This document shows, in pieces, positions 57,900 through 64,000 of a stretch of DNA of 64,000 bases (positions are counted from its first letter, which is position 1; each line of letters starts with the position of its first letter). The translations under genes and the position numbers were made by a program. Under the pieces are notes generated by a model. That model had not been told where the DNA came from. It worked only from the letters and a program-made list of their open reading frames with translations, and made no database searches. Location: positions 1 through 64,000 of the forward strand of contig SBEG01000006.1 of the NCBI GenBank assembly GCA_009668975.1, in the 5' to 3' direction. This stretch comes from Deltaproteobacteria bacterium. Its GTDB lineage: Bacteria; Desulfobacterota; Desulfuromonadia; Geobacterales; Geobacteraceae.

Positions 57900-58655
57900 T
57901 CATTGATTTTTTGAAGGAAAGAGGGCTTCTGGAGTTACATGAAGCACGACAACCCGTGCCGGATACGTCTCTATCACCCGGATCGGCGTGTTTGGATAAT
58001 TGCTGCGCATGAAATCCCGGAGTTCTTCGGGCAGGAACGCTCGCCTGATGGATAATCGGCCATCATGGAAATGATAACTCCGCGGGGTCAAAAGCCTACT
58101 GAAAATCGTAAAGCCCAAGTATGCCCAATTCGATCTTTTCAGGTCATTCATCAGAAAGGCGAGCCGCGTTCTGGCAATGACACTGTCCAGGAAAATCTTG
58201 ATATCAGCCCAGTCCAGGTGATGCAGTAAATGGTTTGAAAATACGAAATCAAAGGGACTCAGCCTGCGCAAGTCCAGTGCATTACCCTCAATTATCTGGA
58301 TCTCGGGATAGTCCCGGATCGCTTGATAGGCGAGGGGCAGGATGCGCGTGTCATTATCCAGCGCCGTAATGTTCAGCTTCAGACCGCGTTGCCGCGCTTC
58401 GTCGGCGGCTCGGATTGCGATATCGCAACCACCGGCTCCGACGTCCAGGAGAGTGTAAACCCGGCCCGGATCCTGCTCCATGATACTGAAAAAATGCTCG
58501 CGCAGTAACCTGCTGCTTGCGCTGAGCAGGTAGTTTATCAGTTTGAATTGCCGGATGGTCCGCTGCAATCGATCCGGTTCCACATCCTTAAATTCCAATA
58601 GTTCTTTGTCAACAGTGTTTCTCAGGCGCATATCCGGAAAGAAATAGTCCCGCAT
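57900..58655 (-). CDS. Class I SAM-dependent methyltransferase
   Basis: 251 residues. The SAM motif is LLDVGAGGCDIAIRA (about 70-84), followed by an acidic end to strand two (TALDNDTRI) and NALDLRRL. The N-terminal part (ELLEFKDVEPDRLQRTIRQF) is like methyltransferases often encoded beside type III polyketide synthases, where they methylate alkylresorcinols or quinols. Here the synthase is 8 kb away, with the kai operon in between. Start at ATG 58655 after CCGGAGA. Confidence 0.82.
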   Translation of the reverse strand: MRDYFFPDMRLRNTVDKELLEFKDVEPDRLQRTIRQFKLINYLLSASSRLLREHFFSIMEQDPGRVYTLLDVGAGGCDIAIRAADEARQRGLKLNITALDNDTRILPLAYQAIRDYPEIQIIEGNALDLRRLSPFDFVFSNHLLHHLDWADIKIFLDSVIARTRLAFLMNDLKRSNWAYLGFTIFSRLLTPRSYHFHDGRLSIRRAFLPEELRDFMRSNYPNTPIRVIETYPARVVVLHVTPEALFPSKNQ

Positions 58656-58749
58656 AAATAGTCTCCGGCACTTCCGTTGCCACTATCCCGGTTATTTTTG
58701 CTGACTCACCCACTGCGTTGCGGCGAGCATCCCCATGGGTCCCGCCGGG

Positions 58750-58813
58750 GAGTCTGTCGAAATCAGGAAATCGAAGCAAAAAATCGGCTGGGTGAAGGAC
58801 TGCTGGTTTTGCC
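58750..58813. repeat. Decayed half-copy of the MITE-like element
   Basis: The 42 bases from GAGTCTGTCGAAATCAGGAA match the left end of the element at 3758 in 36 positions by eye, and similarity continues weakly to about 58813. The matching right-hand inverted repeat is missing, so this is a truncated copy between the methyltransferase and PPK2 genes. Confidence 0.6.
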
Positions 58814-58892
58814 CTCAGTAGCTATCTCATATCATATCGGCACTGTCAACATCACCTATCCGGAGTTCAATCTTAAGCAGCAGCTCCTCCTG

Positions 58893-59762
58893 CTACTTTG
58901 CGAGTTGTTTGCGGATCGACTGCAATTCCTTCCGCCGCTCATCGGTCGGTTCGGGGTAACTCATCTTGAGTTCTTTCAGCGTATCGAGGATGATCCGTGA
59001 AATGATCAGCCGGGCATTTTCCTTGTCGTCGGCCGGCACAATGTACCAGGGCCCGTGCTTCATACTGGTTTCGCTCAGGCAATCTTCATACGCTTTCATA
59101 TACTGCTTCCAGAATTTCGTTTCATCAATATCCCCCTGGCCGAATTTCCAGTTCTTCTCCGGGGTATCGATTCGCGCCAGAAATCGTTTCCGCTGCTCTT
59201 CCTGCGAAAGGTGCAGGTAAAACTTGATAATCCGGGTGCCGTTTCGATGGAGATGCTTCTCGAAGTCCACGATGGAACTGAAGCGACGCTCCCAGACGGT
59301 TTTTTCATCGAGCAGTTCCTCCGGAATCCCCTGTGCCCGGAGAATCTCCGGATGCACGCGGACGATGAGCACCTCCTCGTAATAGGAACGATTGAAGATG
59401 CCGATGCGCCCCCGTTCCGGCAATCGGCAGGTGGTGCGCCAGAGAAAATCGTGATCCACCTCTTCGGCGCTCGGATGCTTGAAGCTGTAAACCTGGCAGC
59501 CCTGCGGATTGATGCCGGACATCACGTGCTTAATGGCGCCGTCTTTGCCGGCGGCGTCCATGGCCTGAAAAATCAGCAGCAGCGCATAGCGGTTATCCGC
59601 GTAGAGCAGGCCCTGAAGACTGCTCAGATCTTTAATATGTTCGCCAAGTATTTCTTTATACTGTTTCTTCGATTCGTAGCAGGCCTTTATCCGCGTCGGC
59701 CAATTTGCCAGCTTCACCTTTTCTCCCGGCTTCACACGAAAAACTTCCGGATCAATCTTCAT
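58893..59762 (-). CDS. PPK2-family polyphosphate:nucleotide phosphotransferase
   Basis: Transfers phosphate from polyphosphate to nucleotides. 289 residues from the ATG at 59762 after GAAGGAG. The P-loop is [15 protein letters not shown], the Walker-B-like block is [10 protein letters not shown], and the lid lysine-arginine region is [17 protein letters not shown] ([17 protein letters not shown]). The single PPK2 domain and the sequence [12 protein letters not shown] point to the class that makes NTP or NDP from AMP/ADP. With Ppk1 in the window it would close a polyphosphate make-and-use cycle. Confidence 0.9.
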   Translation of the reverse strand: MKIDPEVFRVKPGEKVKLANWPTRIKACYESKKQYKEILGEHIKDLSSLQGLLYADNRYALLLIFQAMDAAGKDGAIKHVMSGINPQGCQVYSFKHPSAEEVDHDFLWRTTCRLPERGRIGIFNRSYYEEVLIVRVHPEILRAQGIPEELLDEKTVWERRFSSIVDFEKHLHRNGTRIIKFYLHLSQEEQRKRFLARIDTPEKNWKFGQGDIDETKFWKQYMKAYEDCLSETSMKHGPWYIVPADDKENARLIISRIILDTLKELKMSYPEPTDERRKELQSIRKQLAK

Positions 59763-59897
59763 AATTTCTCCTTCGCAATCGGCATGACGCATAATTTTCA
59801 GAACATGATCAGGTCAGGAGGCATTTGCCGTCATTACGTTCGTGACAAATGTAATTTAATTGCATGATTGACGCCTTTACTTGCCACAATGATAAAC

Positions 59898-60188
59898 TTA
59901 ATGATGCACCTGTTTGTCTTTGGAATCAGGAGAATTGTTTTCAGTGTTTTCGTTCACGGCGGCAATCATCGTTGCCATTCCTTCCTTAAGCTCGCCGACC
60001 TGCGGATGCACTTCCTTGATGAGGTCATGTTCGATCTTGGACAACTTTTCGATGCGTTTGCCCTGCATATGAAGTTGATTCAACAAGGCATTCTGTTTGG
60101 CTGAAATCCGATACATCCACCAAAAACAAACAATCCAGCAAAGGCTACCAATCAATGTCAGCCAGAAAGCGAAGCCGGTTTTATCCAT
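59898..60188 (-). CDS. Small membrane-anchored coiled-coil protein
   Basis: 96 residues from the ATG at 60188 (GGAG nine bases upstream). One hydrophobic segment at about 6-26 (FAFWLTLIGSLCWIVCFWW) is followed by a charged helix, probably coiled coil, to about 80, and a polar tail ending KDKQVHH. No family recognised. It sits in the stress gene run between PPK2 and a pfpI remnant. Confidence 0.6.
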   Translation of the reverse strand: MDKTGFAFWLTLIGSLCWIVCFWWMYRISAKQNALLNQLHMQGKRIEKLSKIEHDLIKEVHPQVGELKEGMATMIAAVNENTENNSPDSKDKQVHH

Positions 60189-60237
60189 CACCAATTACTC
60201 CAAATCTCGAGAGTACGCAGAATACCAGGTGCCTCAG

Positions 60238-60425
60238 TTAATGCCCAAGCTGTTTCATGGTCTCGCGCATGAATGCGGGAAGTTTGGCCGATTGACGGGA
60301 CGTGACCGGATTGCCGTCAACAACCACCTCCCGGTCCTGAAAATGCGCACCGGGCTCTTTCAATTCGTCAGCCACCAAATTGCAACAGGTGGCATGTCGC
60401 CCTTGAAAAGGCCTATGCTGACTGC
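60238..60425 (-). pseudogene. Degraded 3' fragment of a PfpI-like gene
   Basis: On the minus strand the last 50 or so codons read NLVADELKEPGAHFQDREVV and end LPAFMRETMKQLGH, closely like the end of the intact pfpI gene at 62377-62880 (LPAFMRETMKQLRL). Upstream of this the frame is broken by small deletions near the ATCYM-equivalent site and similarity fades by about 60450. So it is a decayed duplicate lacking the catalytic part. The nucleotide match is visible directly (for example TCATGGTCTCGCGCATGAA in both). Confidence 0.8.
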
Positions 60426-60492
60426 GCTGACAATAGCAGTCATCCAGGAAAGATCCGCTGGAAGCCCGTCAGCGGATATAAGCACAGGCGAA

Positions 60493-60765
60493 TCAGCTCA
60501 GTTTGTTTTCCTTTTTTGCTTGCTGCTCCATCTTGTCCAAGCGGGTGTAGTAATCGGCAAATTCGTTGAGATGGGCAAGTGCTATTTTTCCGGTCAGAAG
60601 GGGGTCATCGCCTGTCACGTCCGTTGACGGGTCAATCAGGCCGTGCTCCAACTCAACATCCAATCCCATGCGAAACTGTTCAACGTTAAAGCGGATCCAA
60701 TCAATACCCAACTTGCCACCGATTTCACGAGCCTGCTCAGTCGTAAAATGTTTTTTGGCTGCCAT
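60493..60765 (-). CDS. DUF5661 family protein
   Basis: 90 residues with a strong AAGGAGG site. The sequence TEQAREIGGKLGIDW, EQFRMGLDVELEHG and DPLLTGKIALAHLNEFADYY is characteristic of DUF5661, a small soluble family of unknown function common in Geobacter-like and other anaerobes. Lies between sodB and the pfpI remnant on the same strand. Confidence 0.83.
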   Translation of the reverse strand: MAAKKHFTTEQAREIGGKLGIDWIRFNVEQFRMGLDVELEHGLIDPSTDVTGDDPLLTGKIALAHLNEFADYYTRLDKMEQQAKKENKLS

Positions 60766-60851
60766 TTTATTTTCCTCCTTACGTTATATCAAGAGCTTCT
60801 CTCGTACACGAAACTCCGCGAGCCCTCGAAAAGGCAACGGTTCGAGTGCCA

Positions 60852-61472
60852 TCAGCCAAGGTTCTCTGCCGCGAAAGCCCAGTTAATCAGCTTGTCCAGG
60901 ACTGCGTTTACATAGTCCGCGCGTCGATTCTGGTAATCCAGGTAGTAGGCATGTTCCCAGACATCGATGGTCAACAACGGTTTCATGCCGGTGGTTATCG
61001 GCACATCCGCATTGCCGGTTTTGACCACCTTGAGCTTGTCGCCATCCAGCACGAGCCACGCCCAGCCGCTGCCGAACTGGGCCATTGCCGCGGTCGCCAA
61101 CTCTTTCTTGCATGCATCCAGGGTGCCGAAGGAAGCCTCGATCTTTTGCTTCAACAGCAAGGCTGGTTCACCTCCGCCCTTCGGACTCATACTGCGCCAG
61201 TAAAATGTATGGTTCCATGCTTGCGCTGCATTATTGAAGATTGCGGTTTTGTCTGCTTTGCCGGCCGTTTCGGTGATGATTTTCACCAAGGGCAGGTGGA
61301 CAAACTCCGTTCCGGCTACCAGCTTGTTCAAATTATCGACATAGCCCTTGTGGTGCTTGCCGAAATGGAAGCCGATCGTATTTGCAGAGATTACAGGGTC
61401 CAGAGCGTTATCCGCGTAGGGCAGGGCCGGCAGGACATGCGGAGATACACTTTCAATCTTGTCGTTGCTCAT
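60852..61472 (-). CDS. sodB: Iron-type superoxide dismutase
   Basis: Removes superoxide. 206 residues from the ATG at 61472 after GAGGAGG. Metal ligands lie in [23 protein letters not shown], and [12 protein letters not shown]; the AAQAWNH context, with Gln next to the ligand helix, is the iron-type pattern. No signal peptide, so cytosolic. Its presence fits the oxygen tolerance of Geobacter-type anaerobes. Confidence 0.94.
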   Translation of the reverse strand: MSNDKIESVSPHVLPALPYADNALDPVISANTIGFHFGKHHKGYVDNLNKLVAGTEFVHLPLVKIITETAGKADKTAIFNNAAQAWNHTFYWRSMSPKGGGEPALLLKQKIEASFGTLDACKKELATAAMAQFGSGWAWLVLDGDKLKVVKTGNADVPITTGMKPLLTIDVWEHAYYLDYQNRRADYVNAVLDKLINWAFAAENLG

Positions 61473-61564
61473 TTTTTTCCTCCTCTTCATCCCTGATTTC
61501 AACTTCTTCCAGGCGTTGGGTCAGATAGCCGCCAACGGTCACGTGATTAAGATATGTTCTCCCG

Positions 61565-61672
61565 CTATTTCTTCCTGAACAGACTTTTCAGTACAACGAC
61601 GACCACCAACAGTATGGCGAGCACTGCCCAAATCGTTATCTGTCCACCCAGCCAGCCACCCGTCTGGTCCAT
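61565..61672 (-). CDS. Very small membrane protein (35 aa)
   Basis: Open frame of 35 codons, MDQTGGWLGGQITIWAVLA and onward to LKSLFRKK, with one hydrophobic helix at about 12-29 rich in Val and Leu and a basic C-terminal tail. GAGGAG is seven bases before the ATG. Built like the short single-span proteins often found beside stress genes. It is on the same strand as sodB and the CheB-like gene. Confidence 0.65.
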   Translation of the reverse strand: MDQTGGWLGGQITIWAVLAILLVVVVVLKSLFRKK

Positions 61673-61723
61673 TCTGAGGCTCCTCTATTGCACTCTGGAA
61701 AAATACCCAGCAGAAGTTCCCCT

Positions 61724-62308
61724 TCATTCTTCGTGGGCAATTCGTACAATTTCTTTCGCTATGTTCTCAGGTGAAAGGATAAAATCAATATTCCCGCTTG
61801 CTATTGCACTTTCCGGCATATCCGGCTGACCGGCGGTTTCGGGCTTCTGCGCAAAGGTAATACCGCCGGATTCTTTTATGCCGTGCAACGCTGCGGCGCC
61901 ATCACCATCATAACCGGAAACTATGACAGCAATAAGTTTACCGTTCCAGTTCTCTGTCAGCGAACGCATAAAAACCGTAATCACGTCGGGCCAGCCCCTG
62001 GGCTTTGATATCGGTTTGAGACGAAATTCACCATCAAGAACGTGCAAATCACGCTTTTCCGGGATGATGAACACATGATCGGGTTCGATGTCCAATCTTT
62101 CCGTGATCAGTTCCACCGGCATCTTCGTGTAATCCGGGAGAATTTCGTGGAGCAGGGTGGCTACTTTTCTCAGATGATTGACGATGACGATGGCAACGCC
62201 CATATCGGCCGGCAGATGCTGTAATAATCGAATATAAGCATCGAGTCCACCAGCTGAACCGCCGACGCAAACGATAGGGAAGACTTTTGCAATACCCCTG
62301 GTTTTCAT
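61724..62308 (-). CDS. Stand-alone CheB-type methylesterase domain protein
   Basis: 194 residues, only the esterase domain, without receiver. The nucleophile Ser is in CVGGSAGG, the His is in VNHLRK, and the Asp block is SGYDGDGAAAL, in place of the usual TGMGxDG. No chemotaxis genes are near. Such orphan CheB domains occur with hybrid sensor kinases or as CheB-CheR-PAS proteins; its target is unknown. I chose the second ATG (62308), nine bases from GGAG; the first (62314) is only three bases away. Confidence 0.82.
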   Translation of the reverse strand: MKTRGIAKVFPIVCVGGSAGGLDAYIRLLQHLPADMGVAIVIVNHLRKVATLLHEILPDYTKMPVELITERLDIEPDHVFIIPEKRDLHVLDGEFRLKPISKPRGWPDVITVFMRSLTENWNGKLIAVIVSGYDGDGAAALHGIKESGGITFAQKPETAGQPDMPESAIASGNIDFILSPENIAKEIVRIAHEE

Positions 62309-62376
62309 GTGCATTCACTCCGTAGACAAGGGATTTTGACGTTACCCTCCTCTTCCAAGTCGCCAGGAACGGCCCG

Positions 62377-62880
62377 CTAAAGCCGGAGCTGCTTCATGGT
62401 CTCGCGCATGAACGCAGGGAGGTCGGCCGGCTGCCGGGACGTGATCAGATTCGCATCAACAACGACCTCCTGATCCTCATAGATAGCGCCGGCTTTTTTC
62501 AGTTCATCAGTCACCGACATGTAACAGGTGGCGCGCCTTCCCTTCAATAGACCGGCACTGATTAAGATCTGCGGCCCATGGCAGATAGCGGCGACAGGTT
62601 TGTTTCGCACAAAAAAGCTCGTGGCGATCTCCAGGGCCTTCGGCTCTTGTCTCACCACTGTCGGCGCCTTCCCCCCGGGCAGGACCAGGATTGCATAGTC
62701 ATCGGGGTTGACCTCGTCAATGGTTTTGTCCACAGCCACTTCATACCCCTGCTTGCCGGTGATGGTCCCGCGCTTCAGTGAGGCCACCGTCACTTTGACG
62801 CCCGCTTCCTTCAGGCGGTAGTAGGGAACCAGCAACTCAGAATCCTCAAAATTGTCGGCACTGATAATCAAAGCTTCCAT
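62377..62880 (-). CDS. DJ-1/PfpI-family protein
   Basis: 167 residues from the ATG at 62880, after AGGAGG. The nucleophile Cys is in AAICHGPQIL, with the nucleophile elbow and the preceding LVLPGGKAP block. Family members act as deglycases, glyoxalases or peptidases in stress. A decayed second copy lies 2 kb downstream. The frame stays open 43 codons upstream but without similarity. Confidence 0.9.
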   Translation of the reverse strand: MEALIISADNFEDSELLVPYYRLKEAGVKVTVASLKRGTITGKQGYEVAVDKTIDEVNPDDYAILVLPGGKAPTVVRQEPKALEIATSFFVRNKPVAAICHGPQILISAGLLKGRRATCYMSVTDELKKAGAIYEDQEVVVDANLITSRQPADLPAFMRETMKQLRL

Positions 62881-62995
62881 ATTTCCTCCTGTAATATCCG
62901 GAATATATTTCATCGCTCCGTACATTCCGGGGTTGCAGTCGTATCGTCCTTCAGCAGCTGTTCCAGAATATCCAGCACCCTGTTTGCCGGGTTGG

Positions 62996-64000
62996 TTATA
63001 CCACGACAAACGTTTTCCTAAGCTCTGCGCGCAGTGGGCGGTGCCTGTCCAGATATGTTTTTAACGCCTCGATGCTTCGTGCAGAGTGATGTTGACGATT
63101 CCGCCCGTATTTGTGTGAAACGCCTTGTTCGGTGACAAAAGCCGTCGGATAATAGAGCTTCGGCTGCAGCTGTTCATCACCGACAAACACCTGCTGGACG
63201 CGCTGCCCGGGAGGATTCTCGATCTTAATGTAGGCGTTGAAACCGAGACCTCGCTTGACGTAGCCACCCATCTGGTGGTACGGATCGCGCGCAAACGTCC
63301 GCTCCAGATTTTCCTCCAGCATCGCGACAATTTCCTCGCCTGTCAGTTCGACCGTTGAGATCGGCGGGTTCATCGGAATGATATTGTAGAGGTCATTCAG
63401 TGTGACCTCGCCGGGAATTACCGGTGCGCCGAAGCGCCAGCCATTGGAAAACGCCAATTGCGCGCCCGTGCTTTCCAGCAAAGCCTGCAACAGGAAATTG
63501 TCCATCGTCGTTTCCAGCGTGGTACCGCGGTTAAGCGCAGTCGCCGTTTTACCCACAACCGTTGACAGTTCATCCTGATAAAGTGCGATCGCCTGGCGGA
63601 CGAGGTCAGCAACCTCAGGATCGGGGGATATATTGTGGACTACCTCAACCAGTTGGTGCCGGTAGTCAACAATATGGCCCTTCTCAATTTCCAGATCCAG
63701 ACAGCCCAGGAAAGAGCCGTGACAGCCTGACTGTATGATCAATGTTTTCCCCTGGAGTACCGGTTTATACAGGCGATTATGGGTATGCCCGCTCAGACAG
63801 ACATCGATCCCCTCAACCTCTGAGAGCAGATTCATATCCTGGGAAAAGCCGAGATGGGAGATGAGAACAATCAGGTCGACCTTCTCCTGGGAGCGCAAAA
63901 CGTCGATGATCGGCGGAAGCTCTTCTCGCCCAAGGGTGAATTCCAATCCTACGCTGAAGGAAGTTGGCATGGTCTTGCTCACTATATTTGAGGCGATGCC
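62996..64000 (-). CDS. 5'-nucleotidase / metallophosphoesterase, 3' part only
   Basis: The gene runs off the right edge; 334 codons are visible. The end of the metallophosphoesterase domain is seen (VLISHLGFS, then LSGHTHNRL with the metal-binding His pair), followed by the C-terminal 5'-nucleotidase domain (TTMDNFLLQALLESTGAQLAFSNGWRFG). Family members are usually exported and hydrolyse nucleotides or UDP-sugars; the N-terminus and any signal peptide are outside the window. Confidence 0.85.
   Translation of the reverse strand, partial: GIASNIVSKTMPTSFSVGLEFTLGREELPPIIDVLRSQEKVDLIVLISHLGFSQDMNLLSEVEGIDVCLSGHTHNRLYKPVLQGKTLIIQSGCHGSFLGCLDLEIEKGHIVDYRHQLVEVVHNISPDPEVADLVRQAIALYQDELSTVVGKTATALNRGTTLETTMDNFLLQALLESTGAQLAFSNGWRFGAPVIPGEVTLNDLYNIIPMNPPISTVELTGEEIVAMLEENLERTFARDPYHQMGGYVKRGLGFNAYIKIENPPGQRVQQVFVGDEQLQPKLYYPTAFVTEQGVSHKYGRNRQHHSARSIEALKTYLDRHRPLRAELRKTFVVV

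Overview
The window looks like a chromosome segment of a Desulfuromonadia / Geobacter-type bacterium with moderate GC content. The main evidence is gene order. On the minus strand, reading from about 25.3 kb down to 8.9 kb, the order is rpsB-tsf-pyrH-frr-uppS-cdsA-dxr-rseP-tsaB-ilvD-ilvB-ilvN-ilvC-psd-pssA-leuA, with lptF-lptG divergent next to rpsB. From memory this is the order in Geobacter genomes. A leucine T-box upstream of leuA, many sensor kinases, radical SAM enzymes and an Fe-type superoxide dismutase fit the same group. I see no rRNA, tRNA, CRISPR array, prophage or transposase gene.

Layout. 0.3-3.7 kb: an iron operon on the minus strand (fur, feoB, a 59-residue Cys-rich protein, a DtxR-FeoA regulator) with a Fur box in front of fur. 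3.76-3.92 kb: a small palindromic MITE-like element. 4.1-8.8 kb: a large GH13 protein and a sulfur-carrier/E1-like pair. 8.9-25.3 kb: the core block for branched-chain amino acids, phospholipid, isoprenoid and translation genes. 25.6-31 kb: lptFG, a lytic transglycosylase lipoprotein and two transporters. 31.2-46.6 kb: signalling and stress genes (HD-GYP protein, three sensor kinases, receiver, RNA helicase, NemR-like TetR regulator with an unknown partner, RRM protein, Ppk1).

47-58.7 kb is the accessory part with most novelty. A radical SAM protein, a type III polyketide synthase and a second radical SAM protein (opposite strand) lie on one side. A U32-type Fe-S protein, a DUF2147 protein and an SAM methyltransferase lie on the other. 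Between them sits a KaiA-less clock-like operon: two-domain KaiC with C-terminal coiled coil, KaiB, a remnant of a sensor kinase, a second KaiB, and a hybrid histidine kinase. I infer that the flanking enzymes could form an oxygen-independent route for tailoring an aromatic polyketide, with Kai proteins feeding a phosphorelay. This is inference from family membership and proximity only.

58.9-64 kb: a stress island on the minus strand (PPK2, small membrane proteins, DUF5661, SodB, a CheB-like esterase domain, PfpI and a degraded PfpI duplicate), ending in a 5'-nucleotidase-like gene that runs off the right edge.
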